NCBI GenBank assembly: GCA_037179385.1
Contig: CM074187.1
Location: forward strand, 682,001-746,000
Source of the DNA: Holothuria scabra
Taxonomy: Eukaryota > Echinodermata > Holothuroidea > Aspidochirotida > Holothuriidae
Length of the DNA stretch: 64,000 nt
Reading direction: 5' to 3'
How positions within the stretch are numbered: the stretch's first letter is position 1; every line of letters begins with the position of its first letter. Positions 33,781 through 45,890 of the stretch are shown here, in pieces. A program made the position numbers and the translations under genes. The notes below the pieces were generated by a model. The model ran no database searches. It was not told where the DNA came from and saw nothing but the letters and a program-made list of their open reading frames with translations.

Positions 33781-34287
33781 ATGGCTGACCAAGAAGATGA
33801 AGCTTCAACACCGGAGCTTCCGCAAGTTGCATCACGTAAATGGAGCATTTCCTGTTCATTTGGACCGCACATCGTAATTCTAACATTGTGCTGTATACCA
33901 TTGGTATTTGTCTCTGCAGTATTTTACAATGCATACCTTGGAGTTCTGACCTGGTATAATGTTTTCCTGTTTTACTATGATGAGAAAACCATTTTCCACA
34001 GAGTAGCTGTTTGTCCTATTCTAATATTTCTCTTTCCACCAATACTGTTTTTGTTAGTTCTTGTGATATCCTGTTATGTTGCTCTGAAGCAGATATCATG
34101 TGACTTTGTGGCCTGGAAATACAAAGTTAGAGATTTGGAAAAAGGTGCTTATGCCAAAATATGTCAAAAAATTGGATTGCCAGAGTGTTGTCCGTATGAA
34201 ACCGTCATTTTGCAAACAGATGATTTAGATAACATTGAAACAGCCAAAGAAAATACAAGCCTGCAACCATCCCCAAGACACAACTAG
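33781..34287 (+). CDS. TMEM169: TMEM169-like two-pass membrane protein
   Basis: 168 codons in one exon, which begins at an acceptor (TTTTCTTTCAG) at 33,544. The ATG at 33,781 has A at -3 and G at +4, with an in-frame TGA at 33,754, so the start is well supported. Residues 1-29 are acidic/polar. Two hydrophobic segments follow (about 30-54, HIVILTLCCIPLVFV; about 76-102, VCPILIFLFPPILFLLVLVI), joined by TWYNVFLFYYDEKTIFH, which is the signature loop of TMEM169. The C-terminal region (RDLEKGAYAKICQKIGLPEC, CPYETVILQTDD) also matches that family. Vertebrate members are longer, near 300 residues, with a long acidic N-terminus that is absent here or encoded differently. Function is largely unknown; a membrane location is expected. 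No close neighbours share its strand. Confidence 0.82.
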   Translation: MADQEDEASTPELPQVASRKWSISCSFGPHIVILTLCCIPLVFVSAVFYNAYLGVLTWYNVFLFYYDEKTIFHRVAVCPILIFLFPPILFLLVLVISCYVALKQISCDFVAWKYKVRDLEKGAYAKICQKIGLPECCPYETVILQTDDLDNIETAKENTSLQPSPRHN

Positions 34288-34516
34288 GGTTCAGCAAGCA
34301 GAATGGTACTTAAAAATGACCAAAGATGAATTGCCAACTAGAACCAGCTTAACATTTGAAATCAAAAATTTCATCAGTACTTCAGTTGTAATGCATTCAC
34401 CTGCTATGTATAGATAGAAGATTTTTCTGTATTAGAAGAATAGACCACATTCAATTTATTTTCTATTATTTTTTTTTTCATATCTTTTAAGAACCTAGTT
34501 TTACCTTTGGTTACAA

Positions 34517-34522
34517 ATTAAA
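34517..34522 (+). terminator. possible poly(A) signal of the TMEM169-like gene
   Basis: ATTAAA about 230 bp after the stop codon, downstream of a T-rich stretch. It is the nearest plausible signal before the MITE at 34,613. Confidence 0.35.
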
Positions 34523-34612
34523 ATGTAACAAATAGGTACTTCAGCTGTTGATTCTATAGATGAACCCTGTAGGCATAAATGGTGAGAATTTGCTGGTGTC
34601 CATCAGCCTTAA

Positions 34613-35020
34613 AGGGCCAGTCCCCTCACCTCAAATTTTAATTTTTGTTGGGGTTAACAGAAATTTCCAGTTGGCTCAACTTTTTGATTGACAGCTGGTT
34701 CAAACAGTTGGCTCAACTCTTTGATTGACAGCTAGTTCAAACAATTGGCTCAACTCTTTGATTGACAGCTAGTTCAAACATTTGGCTCAGCTCTTTGATT
34801 GACAGCTAGTTCAAACAATGCAAAGTACCATAGCTCATATTACACAGCCTGTACTGAGAGTGTTTTTTTGAACACACACTGTGGTCTTATATACTCACCC
34901 TGAAGCAATAAGCTGAGGTTGTGTCTGGATGAGGATTGATTTTAAATAGTTGTGGGAGGGGCTTCAATAAGAATGTAGGTAAGGAGAATTAAAACTGTTT
35001 GGGGTGAGAGGATTAGGCCT
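34613..35020. mobile_element. TTAA-flanked MITE, copy 1
   Basis: Ends AGGGCCAGTCCCCTCACC and the inverted partner (AGGCCTAATCCTCTCACC read on the minus strand) agree at about 18 of 23 positions. TTAA lies on both sides (34,609-34,612 and 35,021-35,024). It contains the 37-bp minisatellite at 34,669-34,816. The second copy, inverted in interior order, is at 50,717-51,013. Confidence 0.75.
34669..34816 (+). repeat. 37-bp minisatellite, four units
   Basis: Four near-identical units of AGTTGGCTCAACTCTTTG plus ATTGACAGCTAGTTCAAAC, exactly 148 bp. It is present only in this copy of the MITE, so it expanded after insertion or in a sublineage. Confidence 0.85.
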
Positions 35021-35024
35021 TTAA

Positions 35025-35628
35025 TTTTAGTTATCATATTGACTACCAATACCACCAGAAAACCCATCAATAATCACATCAAGTTCAGTTCTTAATTGAA
35101 TGAAACTAATTATGGAACAGGTAAACAAAAGAAATGACATGTCAGACCCCACTAATGACAAACAAAAATTAAAATCACGGTATTCGTGTGTATCTGTTGG
35201 GCATATATTCAGTTTACTCAGCTCAACTGCCCTGGACACATAACAATTAAGAGGTAAACGTGTTAATTTATTGCATTTATTTTAATGACTTCGTTAATGA
35301 GTAATTAACAATTCAATTGATTCTTATATGTAGAGACCAAACACTTTTGCAGATTATACACAAAACCATTGCAAGGCAGGATACAAATTCAAAAATATGT
35401 CTTCTTTCATAACTTTTGTTTGTAAAACTCTAGATACTAATAACGCTAAAATTAAGCTTTGTCATGTTGTAATACCTTCTAGTACCCTGGCTAAGTTATT
35501 GATATCAACTCGATATCCCCTTAACTCTCTTCCAAGTGCTTATAAAACTGATGAGGTTTTTGCGTTCTGCAATAATGTGATAGTAAGATGAGGCTGCAAT
35601 ATGTTTGTAAAAGTAAAGGGGTTTGGGT
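35025..35628. other. no recognised gene
   Basis: AT-rich sequence. A 64-codon plus-strand frame (35,397-35,591) lacks recognisable features. Confidence 0.4.
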
Positions 35629-36765
35629 TTTTGATTCCTTGCCGAAGGCAGGCAAGGAATCTGTGCGATGGTGATGTCGTGTGTATGTGTGTGTGTGGGT
35701 GTGTATGTATGTGTGTGTGTGTGTGTGTGTGTATGTGACGCTTTGGCTTGTAAACACGATATCTCAAGAAGGGTAAGTGTGACTAACCTCGTATTTGTTG
35801 TGTAGGTTGGTCATATTGAGTAGATGATCCCTATTGTTTTTGGTGGAGATCAAATGTCATTTGGGGTCACGAGAGGTCAAAAGGTCAAAACTTTGTAAAC
35901 ACGATATCTCGAGAACGGTACATGTGACTATGCTCATATTTGGTGTGTGGATTGTTCATATTGAGTAGATGATCCCTATCGATTTTTGTGGAGGTCAAAG
36001 GTCATTTGGGGTCACGAGAGGTTAATAGGTAAATTCCTAAGAAATTGCTTGTAAACATGGTATCTCAAGAATGGTAAGTGTGACTAATCTCATATGTGGT
36101 GTGTGCATTGACCATATTCAGTAGATGATCCCTATTGTTTTTGGCGGAGATCAAAGGTCATTTGGGGTCACGAGAGGTCAAAAGGTCAAAACTTCGTAAA
36201 CACGATATCTCAAGAACGGTACATGTGACTATGCTCATATTTGGCGAGTGTGTTGGCCATATTGAGTAGATCGTCCCTATCGTTTTTGGTGGAGGTCAAA
36301 GGTCATTTGAGGTCATGAGAGGTCAAAAGGTCAAAACTTCGTAAACACGGTATCTCAAGAACGGTACATGTGAATGTGCTCACATGTAGTGTGTGGATTG
36401 GTCATATTTAGTAGATGATCCCTATTGATTTTCCCAAAGGTCAAAGTTCATTTGGAGTCAGCATGTTCAAAGCCTGACAAGCTTTCCTGCACAGTCTTTC
36501 AAGAAAGGTCACTTGTAGAGTCCTGTAACTTGTCATGTAGATGGCACATAGTGAATACATGGTCCCAGAAGTTTTTGGTGGAGGGCAAATGTCATTTGGG
36601 TTCACGACGGGCAAGGGGGATCTCAATGTAGGAAGATTGGATGCCTTGCATGTGGGCACATTATGGAGCCCTGTTAATTGAAAAACATTGCAAAGCAATG
36701 TCAATGTGAAAAAAGGCCTTACATTTCAGCAGCAAGGAATCACTAAGCCTTTTGGCTTTCTGGTT
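35629..36765 (+). mobile_element. composite tandem-repeat (Helentron-like) element, best-bounded copy
   Basis: 5' end: TTGATTCCTTGCC, hairpin with GGCAAGGAATC, then TGCGATGGTGATGTCG and a TG tract (about 35,680-35,738). The core has five units of about 145 bp with AGGTCA clusters (35,847, 35,992, 36,148, 36,293, 36,438). 3' end: GCAAGGAATCACT and the hairpin AAGCC-TTTT-GGCTT (36,745-36,758), then TCTGGT. Both ends match the inverted copy at 6352-7972. Units here have five AGGTCA-type half-sites spaced 1, 4, 4 and 2 bases. Confidence 0.7.
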
Positions 36766-38935
36766 ACAGTAAATTTTGGAGGATGATTAAAAAGAGATAA
36801 TGCTCAGAGGAAAGGGGATTTTCTCTCCCCCCCCCCACCATTACAGGAGAAGGTGTGTTAAATCTGCCCCCCAACCCCCTTCATGTCCATAAAAAATAAG
36901 AAATTTGTTAGTATCTTGGTTTCTAACGTTAGAAGATGACACTTTTGCAGCAATATTTGAACTTACGCAAATAAGTGGTTTTTTAAAGCCCTTCAAATTG
37001 CACCTAACAAGGGCCTTGAAGCAAGCTCTTGACACCCCCTCCCTCCAATACTCGCTTGTAACTTAAGCCTAGGGTAGCATCTATTTGGACGTGGGATTTA
37101 GCAGTACTAAATAAATCCCCCACCCTCTTTTGTGTTTCTGACGGGAGTCTCAGGCCATATACATACATGGTTCAGCAAACAAGGAATAAAATACCTGATC
37201 AAGTTTAGGGGTAACATGGCGGTACCTATCGGGGAAGATGGATGACTGCAACCTCCAACTGCCGGAACATTGCTGAGTGGGCAATTTGGTGCGGCAGTTG
37301 GCAGAGATTATGCCCTTGTTGGAGATCTGTAGTTGGGCAAAAGTCACCTCCCCTTCCCCTTAGAGAAAGAGTCCTGAACAGCCATGCAAATTACAAAAAT
37401 CTATAAGAAAACTACCATTGTTGTATGATCAAAAAATTTCTACTGAGCTGTGAAAAACCAATTTGATTTTATTTTTGTTTATTTTTTGTTTTTGAGGAGG
37501 TGGCAATTTTGTATTTAAATAAAGGTGTTAACTTTTCTTGGCTGAATTATGAGGTTGACATAGGAAATGTTTCTTCTATTAAATTTTTATAGAAATGTTT
37601 TGATATGACACTTTGTTTGCAGTGCATATATACATTTACATTAGTTGCTTCTTGTAATCAGTGGTGCTTCCAGTTTATAGATTGTATTGAAGTCTGGTTC
37701 ATGGAGTGTGTATTCATTACTAGTTTAGTTGTCTGAAATATTATCAACTCCTTGATGAAGTGTAATTTTCAGTAATTTTTTCCCCTGGTCGAATGTGCCT
37801 TTGATGTTAAGCATTTTGCTTTATTTCAGAACCTTGACACTTTTTCTAATACATATACAGAAAATATTTGTACATTGACCTGTTGGTTTATGGTAATTTT
37901 AGCCTTTCATTTTTACAGTACAGTAAAGTATTCAGTGGTCAGTACTTTTGCGATTTAACAGTTTAATGGTAGGGTTTGTCCTTTTATCTTGGCACATGCC
38001 AAAATAAATGCTAGTGACAATTTTAAAATATGAATGTAAAAAGTTATTGTTAAATAATTGTGCAAAATTAAAACAATTGAATTTGCTAACCATAGAGTGC
38101 TTCTCACTCACTGGCTTGCTGCCATGTCCTGGTACCAATTTGCCCCTACCCAAATGAAATCTACAGTGTTCATCCCAAGAAAAAAAAAACAGCAGCATCA
38201 AACTTTTAATTTCACCAAATGCTGGCACTATGTGCACATAAGTGGTCAACCTGCTAATATCTGGGGTGCAAACTGACAGGCCCATTTTGGGTGAATTGGT
38301 TAAAAACTGTGAGGCAGTGCTGCTCCTTGGGCAAGGACTGGTTGTGGTTAGACCCCTTCTGAAAAAATGTGGTATGGAAAAACCAGTTCCATGTTTGTGT
38401 CCATTTGAACCTGTTGGCTAACTTCTCTCATACAGGAGGCTATTTATAGAGTCTCTCGTTCCTATTCTAAAGACAAATCCATCCTGTCGACTGATAGTAC
38501 GGGTTTAGGTAGCTCTTTTGTTTGCTTCTTTGAATTTGAGAATGTGAGTGATCTTCAAGTTTTCGATTTGTCCTTATGAACGTAAGAAGGTAGTTTTTAG
38601 GTCAGGTTAAAAGTAAATTGAGGTTTGGAGGAATGGGAAGGGTCACGCCCTTGTCTAAGAGTAATGAAGTCACATCTATATTGGGGGATAGAAAAAGGAA
38701 CTGGAAGGTTCAGCTGTTTGTGAAGTGGGTTGGTTTCTGAGCATCAGGGCCATGCAAATCGTATCAGGACCAATGGGATTTTCTGCTTGTTTGTCAACAA
38801 TAACTTTGCTGTGCCTTTTCCAACTCAGTCTGTTTACTCCACCCCTACCCCTTCCCCACACTGTCCTCAGAATATGCCATGCATTTAGAGGAAAAATATA
38901 ATCCTAGCAGGCTTTATGACTGCGAAGTAGATGGG
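36766..38935. other. no recognised feature
   Basis: Unique AT-rich sequence, a short C run at 36,826-36,837, scattered short open frames without family resemblance, and AATAAA at about 37,518. I see no gene. Confidence 0.4.
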
Positions 38936-38939
38936 CGGT

Positions 38940-40030
38940 AGTCATGTATGATTTCGTGGCAAAGTCAGGCAAGGGTTTTAAGAAATATATAGGATTATAG
39001 GATAATGATCTTGTGTATGTGTGTGTGTTTGGGACACTCCTAGTAAACACAGTATCTCAAGGTAGGAATGACCACCTTTCTCATATTTGTCACTTTGATT
39101 GATCTATTGAGAAGAAGAACCCCACTGTTTTGGCTGAGGTCAAAGGTCATTTGAGGTCACCAGAGATTGAAACCCCAACACCTTGTAAACAGGATGTTTC
39201 GAGGTCAGAATGACTGACACTTCACATTTAGTAGGCCTATATAGATTTGTAATTTAAAGAGGAAGCCTATTTTTTTTATGGAGGTCAAAGGTCATTTGAG
39301 GTCTCCAGTAGTGAAACTGCCAAAACCTGGTAGACAAGATATATCACAATAGGAATGACCAACACTCCATATTTGCTATTTAGTTTTGTAATGCTGGGGT
39401 TTTGATGGGGGTCAAAGGTCATCTGAGATCATTTTTTTACCCCTTAGAGGGTTTGAAGTTTGCTCTAAACCTTTTCACACATTTGATCTACTGGTAATAT
39501 ACTCCCTCTCTCCTCACCCTGGAGGAATTTTGCACCCCATATGACCTGGGCTGACTGCAGGCCTGATGGCATATATGGATCTCAAAATTGCAATGATAAA
39601 CACTTTTTATATTGCAGATTGCAATGATAAGATGAAAAACTCTTATCATTTATGGTGGATGTCAAATGTCATGTTAGGTTACCAGAGGTAAAACTGCAAA
39701 AACTTCTTAGCTTGTTAGCACCAAGTTGAAGAACATTATTGTGTTTGGTAGATATCAGAGGCTATGTCAAGTCACCATAGATAAAAAATCATCCAACTGG
39801 GCTAATTAGAGGTAAAAAGCAGTATTTCCTAAGAATTCCCAAGACTGTAATCTTTGCGTCTTCAAATGGGAAAATTTCCCAAGAATTTTCAATATTGTAA
39901 TCATGGATCACAAGAAGTCAAAAAGCAAATATGTCCTAAAATTTCCAAAGTGGTCTTCTAAGGGTCAAAAATCAAAATTTCCCAATAATTCCTAAGATTT
40001 GCAAGGCATCGCTAAGCCTTCTTTCAGGTA
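38940..40030 (+). mobile_element. eroded composite tandem-repeat (Helentron-like) element
   Basis: A short TG tract near 39,013-39,029 precedes units with CACAGTATCTCAAGG. AGGTCAAAGGTCA occurs near 39,136 and 39,284 and a variant near 39,410. The 3' end retains GCAAGGCATCGCTAAGCC. The order matches 35,629-36,765 but the copy is older. Confidence 0.6.
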
Positions 40031-43000
40031 TGTCCATGGTGTCCAGGTGTAGAAATGGCATGTACACTGCAGGCAGATATTTGTGAGTTTGAATGTGAGT
40101 GAATTACAAATTATCTGTATTCCTGTCAACATGTACATAAAATAATGAAAGTGTTTTCAGTACATGGAAACATGAATAAATTTCATCAAAACAGAGAAGT
40201 TGTAAAAGTGAAGAAGTATTTGTGGAACAAAGAGGTGTCATAATTTTGTGGTATGATGTTCAAATTCCCCCCACCTTCTCCTTACGAGCATGGATTTTCT
40301 GTGTCTATGCTTTGTCTTCCAGTATTATCTACCTTTCTACCTATTGATCACCAGTGATTGCTTGCATAGGCTTGTGAATTCCATAGAATTCTTTAAAAGG
40401 TAGACAGAATCATCCCAGAAATATAGACTGAAGTTAAAGTCATCAAGGATCCATTGCATGTTGTACAGCATTCCTACGAAATGACAACACCATTGTTAAA
40501 ATCACAGTTTTAATCATTTACATGACGCTAGAAACGAATAACAAGTTTCAGCCATCTCTAGTTGACCACTCTTAATCCAGAATCTATCAGAGAACTCCCT
40601 GTTCAGGTATCTTGAGATCAATGATGTTAAAGGGGTTTAAACCCTTTTAAAGACTGTTTGGTCAATAGGGTAAGTTTGTTTGTAAAAAGGATTATCTGAT
40701 GCAATGATAGAGATAAGCTTCACCCGAGAAAAAGCCTTTTTCTCTGGTAATATTGCCTAAAATGTCCTATCCAATTCTAGCAGCATGAATCATGTTGCTT
40801 AGAGGATGACATAAACTTGGTTTATGGTTTTCATATCATTGTAGGGGACTTGATCATTAAAAATACAAAATTAAAGATGGGTCATATTTCTATTTGCAAG
40901 GCCATGACGAAAGATTTTGAAAAGGTACATGGTTATCCCTGGTCTTCTGCGACCACCTAAACTGAGAATACTGGAGAAGGCAACTCTGTACACTTGCTCG
41001 CATTGCTGTAGATTTTCGTCATCTTTGTAAAATTTGTTTCAAATGATCAATGTCCTGATTTGATGACCTACTGTGTGAGATCTTCTATATCTATCATCCC
41101 ACTTAAAAGATTACTCATTGTCTTTCTTCACACTTCTGCTTAAATCAATACCTGTGTACCTACATTTTCGTACCTCATCAGAAAAGTTTGAAATAATTAA
41201 AATAATGAAGAATAAAGTATTTATATTGGTAGCAGTTGTAAGAATAGTTCTCTATTTTATTTTTTTGCATGCTTACATTGTATAATTTTATTTCATTTGG
41301 AATATCTATGAAAGATTCTGAAAGAAGTCCAAGTGTATACATGATGGAATGTTATCAAAATTGATGCTCTTAATTCTTGCAATTGAATTAACGTGTCAGT
41401 TAGCAGGTGCTACCCAAGTGCATGGCCAAGTGGTTAGAGCCACACCTAATGCGGTGAAATGTTAATGCAAAGTGCGTTAATCATTGGAAAAAGTAGCCCC
41501 TACGCGCCTTACAATTTAAATAACTCGCCAACTGAGATTAATAATTATGATGAATAGCACTTTTTGAAAATTTCAGCAACTTCGGTAACGGGCAGAATCT
41601 CCAAACTTCCCAACTTTAAGGAAAAGTGGTTTGGCAATGAACATCCACTACCGTTTACATTTTGGTCAATCTTGATTTTGCTTACGAGGAGACCATATTC
41701 TTGAAGGAAACTCTCAAAATTCCCTACTTTTTCTTACAAAAACCCATTTTCTTTTTAAAGAAAGAAACCCCAGGTTTTCAAAATTCTGAAAACAAAGACT
41801 TGATTTTCTCATATGACATTAGGCAGCTTGATCTTCAATAAAGACTTCAATTTTTCAGGGTCTGCTTTACAATAAGAACGTTCAGATTTCCTGCAATAGG
41901 CGAAGCAGACGGGGCTGGGGGCAGGGTTGGGCTTGACACTTTTTCAAACGGTGTTAGAAGAAATATCATCTATACTGTCGAAGTTCGGGCAGTCACTTAC
42001 CGCAAAACTTAAACAATTCACTAGATCTTTAATTTAGCGAAGAGTCGCAATATAGTATTAGTAAAAAGCATTAGCACGTTTTCAATGTCACTGTATAATT
42101 TCCCCCGAAAAGGTACAAAACCATTTTATCCAAAGGTAGGCGATTAAATTTGCAGATGGTACAAGTATATTCTGCTCTCCAGCAACGAAGTTCGTGTTTA
42201 AATAAGATTTTGGATAAATGGAGAGCCCGGTTCATGGTAAATAATTATCCCCAAATGTTAATAAAACAAATACCATGGTGTTCTCTAAGCATAAGTGTGA
42301 CAAGGACATTACCATCAAAAGTGATAAATGCACTATAGAAAGGGTCTTTATGATTTCCAAATTTTTGGGGGTGGGTTATTGAATGTGAAAATGGAATGAA
42401 CATATCAAGAGAGTAGCAACCCCCCGCATTTATGCTTAATTTAAGGGACACGTGTATTTATTGCCATGTCATTCATTGTATATTCTGTGTAACTACCTAG
42501 TAGTCCCTTACCATCAGCTTTTCACAGTTTTCAATATGGAGCCTACGAACAGAATTAGTAGTATTTACTGTCTTTATAAAGCAGGAGAAAGCTACCCTTC
42601 TGATTTATAAAACTATATTTCATGAGCATATTCGTTGATGCCATGAAAATATTACAGTTCGAAGATCTTTTTAACTTCAATATAGCTCTTTTATTATATA
42701 CAAAGGCAAAATGGTACCCCCAAATATTTAACAGTAAAAAAAACAGAACTTGCACTGCCGCTAAAAGAATGTCTTTCTTATCAAATTTTGTCCGTAAAAC
42801 CTTTAACAGTTGAAAGCTATGAATTTGTAGGTTCAAAGTATGTGATAGTCTGAACAATAACCTTAGGAACTCAAAGAAATAACGTATTTTCAAAAGAGAG
42901 TTTAGAACCAAGTGATAATGCATAGAAAGGTGCACAAAATTACTTTGATGTCCAATATATCAGCGACGTAGCTACATGGTGGCAGGGAGCGACTACCGCC

Positions 43001-43545
43001 CTAGCTCTGAAAATGAAAACTTCGGAAATGTGTTATTTGTGACACCATTAAACAGTGTCGTTTTCCCAACTCTTCTTTCATAAAATTCCGAATTGTCTCC
43101 AATAAAAGCCCCATATTTAATGAATGTTTCTTGCAATGCTTTTAATAATTAGTTCTGTCAACTTAATTAGAAAAGCTTTCCGCTGTGCAGAAAGCGTTTG
43201 AGACAAAGAATCGACAACCGCTGGCAGCAAAAGAATTGCTTGTTTCAATTAAACGAAGAATCGCCTGTGCAATACATCCTTGACATCCCCATTTGATTAC
43301 CACAGGAATAAATACAACACATATCGTGATAAAAAACACATTTTGAAAATTGCAAAGAAAATTATTATACTAATATATTTGAAAATACGAAACATAATAG
43401 TGAAAAACATGGGAAAATATTAACACCGTTCTAAATAAAGGCAAACAAACCCACATATATCCTGACGCCTTCATCGATAACGAGGTCTCGATTATAGTGA
43501 CTCGCTAAAAATTGCAAATGCATTTAATACCGTTTTCACTAACCT
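40031..43545. other. long ORF-poor region
   Basis: Unique AT-rich sequence. At about 41,424-41,445 ATGGCCAAGTGGTTAGAGCC resembles a Ser/Leu-type tRNA A box, but no matching B box follows. 42,955-43,125 resembles an internal segment of the hAT elements at 45,462 and 52,092 (ATAAAATTCCGAATTG, CTCCAATAAAAGC). I see no gene. Confidence 0.4.
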
Positions 43546-43559
43546 TGGCCCAAACTTAT

Positions 43560-45180
43560 TCCGAAACATACCCTATTGAAATCCCTCAAAATTGAATGCT
43601 GGTTAAAACGCTCACACGATATCATTTTTATCACTCATAAGCAGCAATGATGTCTTAAAGGTAGCACTTGATTTTCTTAAGCCGGACTCGTCAGTTGGAT
43701 ATGATAAAATTCGCCCAGCAATAGTTCGAGAAGTTATTCATCCCATCTATGAGCCCTTATGTCATATCTTTAATTTCTCATTTTTACGTGCTTGTTTCCC
43801 TGATAAATTAAAAATGGCAAATTAAGGTAAATCATATTTTCAAAAAGGGAATCATGGTCATCAATGATAACCGACCAATCTCTTTGCTTCCTTGAAATTC
43901 AAAAATTTAGAGAGGCTTATTTTTAATAAAATGCAGCTCTTTCTTGACAAACACCGTATTCTTTCTTGGACCTTATCACATTTTCACTGTCGATTTTTGT
44001 CAACGTGTGAAATATATCAAGTTTCCGCCATCAGGCTATCACGCAGAGCTTTCCACAAAGCGAATAAATCTTTCGCCTTTTACTAAAGATTTCCGTATGG
44101 AAAGTTCACTTCTTTTTGGCTAAGATCATGTGGAATATATCTGTTCTTTTCATCCAGTCTTGAATGGAGCCATACGTGACAAACCAATATGTAAATGCTC
44201 TGAGGCCGTAAGCTGGTAAGGTTGATTAAGTGTTGTCCTTCAGTGGACGTGATAGGCTAGCTTCTTCGGGGTCGAAGCAGTTTAAAGTTTGGTTTCAATG
44301 AACGACCTTTTGCCAGAGGGTCGGGAGGTCTTCAAAAAATTAAAGATTTCCGTGTGGAAAGTTAACTCAAACATGAGAACTTAGCTAACTTTTCGAACCT
44401 CTCAATAAAGAGGCTACTATTGCAATTTAAAAAGGGAAATGTCTGTAACTTTTTTTCGTTCTTTTCCGATATTTGAAAACCTACATGTTGAAATGGTGTT
44501 TGAGAGTGGTGACATATTTCAACAGCCAGTTTGGTTACCGTTTAGGTCTTTCCACTGGACTTGCTCTTATTGATGTTATTGACAAATTAAGTAACGCCGC
44601 AGCTAACAACGAAACCTCATTGGGTGTCTTTCTTGATCTCTCAAAGCAGTGTTGTAATCGAGTCACTAGATTAGTGACTCGAGTCACCAGTTTTCAAACT
44701 TTTAAGTGACTCGAGTCGAGTCATTGACTCGAGTCACTGTACTGTTTCAATGGGGAAATTACCGTCCTGAATTCTATTGAGTCACTATCATTTTGAGAGG
44801 AAGTGACTCGAGTCGTGACTTGTTACAACACTGTATCAAAGGCGTTTGATACCATTGATCATTCAATCCTTCAGAACAATTATTTACATATGGATTTCGT
44901 GGCACTTCATTACTGGATTAAAAGCTATTTGACTAACAGAAATCGGTTCACCGCCTCAAAAATTAAAATTTCGATTTGCAACCGATTATTTGCGGCGTTC
45001 TTATGGCTCTATTCTTGGTCCCCGAGTCTTTATTGTGTAAATGATAAAACATCTGTTTCCAGAAAATCGTCACTAGTAATGTTCGCCGATGATACCAACA
45101 TATTTTTCAAGACAAAAATCTTAAAACTTCTTTAGCATAGCAAAGTGTTAACAATGAGCTCGAATTATATTTTGACTGGT
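43560..45180 (+). pseudogene. LINE reverse transcriptase, decayed, with two insertions
   Basis: Plus-strand remnant: FLKPDSSVGYDKIRPAIVRE, IFNFSF, FPDKLKMAN, RPISLLP (43,670-43,900). Then FGYRLGLSTGLALIDVIDKL and FLDLSK (44,520-44,646), then AFDTIDHSIL (44,844), IKSYLTNRNRF, and FADDTNIFF near 45,080. Stops and frameshifts abound. 44,090-44,470 is foreign sequence, bracketed by a 28-bp direct repeat (AAAGATTTCCGTATGGAAAG). 44,647-44,833 is a MITE. It belongs to a jockey-like family distinct from the CR1-like copies. Confidence 0.8.
44647..44833. mobile_element. 187-bp hAT MITE built from TGACTCGAGTCA palindromes
   Basis: Ends CAGTGTTGTAATCGAGTCAC and GTGACTTGTTACAACACTG are inverted repeats. 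It is flanked by 8-bp duplications TCTCAAAG and TATCAAAG (one mismatch). It splits the LINE motif FLDLSK / AFDTIDHS, so the empty site can be read from the protein. The interior has repeated GTGACTCGAGTCAC palindromes. Confidence 0.85.
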
Positions 45181-45584
45181 ACAATTTAAGTAACGAACGA
45201 GCAACTTTTTTTTTATTATTTATTTATTTGGTACTATTATTGCTATTATTTTGATACTGTTTATTTCTGTGTATATAATGCTTGATGAGTATAAACTTGA
45301 AATTGAATAAAAGAGATGGAAAAAAAAAATATATATATATTTATTTGGTACATGTAAAACACAAAACACAAACAAATATAAAAGACAGTATACAAAAAAG
45401 GAAGCTACAGGCAAAAACAGAAAGACAAGACGAGTGAAAGGAATTACAAACAGAGTACCAGCAGTGGCGGATCCAGATGGGGGAGGGGGGGTATGCATAC
45501 CCCCTACCGGGATGGTAAAAATTGTATAGATAGCCAGGCTAATTGTAGCCTAGGCCTAATTACTTTTTAAAAATACAGGGATAG

Positions 45585-45890
45585 TTGTTACATTATTTGA
45601 TTACCGTATTTTTGTGTCATATCTTCAATAAAATGAAAAATGTTAATTATACTCTATCTATCTTCCGATTCATTTGGAAAATCCCCGTTTGTTTAGACAT
45701 TGCGAATGCTAAATCTAGCGTTTTCCGCCAACGGCCGTTGGTAACACTGTTTGTGACATCGCATGTGTGTCTATATATGTCAATACGTGGGGCTACGACT
45801 ACTGTCCGGATAATGGGTCAATCGTTGATACGAAGGCTTGTACGGGGATGTTGCAGAGTGTGTAGGCGATTCGAGTTGAAATATGAATAA
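45585..45890 (+). CDS. uncertain ORF in hAT-like copy 1
   Basis: 101 codons ending SLIRRLVRGCCRVCRRFELK-YE. Copy 2 retains VFRQRPLVT, TSHVCL and RRLVRGCCRVCRG on the equivalent strand (53,634-53,837), but with a frame change in the middle, so constraint is doubtful. No domain is recognised. Confidence 0.2.
   Translation: MLHYLITVFLCHIFNKMKNVNYTLSIFRFIWKIPVCLDIANAKSSVFRQRPLVTLFVTSHVCLYMSIRGATTTVRIMGQSLIRRLVRGCCRVCRRFELKYE

Noticed and set aside
35521..35767. Two overlapping minus-strand frames rich in Thr-His
   Set aside because: Translation of the TG/CA microsatellite at the start of the composite element.
41424..41500. Ser/Leu-type tRNA gene
   Set aside because: Only an A-box-like word is present; no B box or foldable arms follow.
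44083..44368. LTR retrotransposon bounded by direct repeats
   Set aside because: Repeats are only 28 bp, 257 bp apart, with no primer-binding site, polypurine tract or gag-pol.
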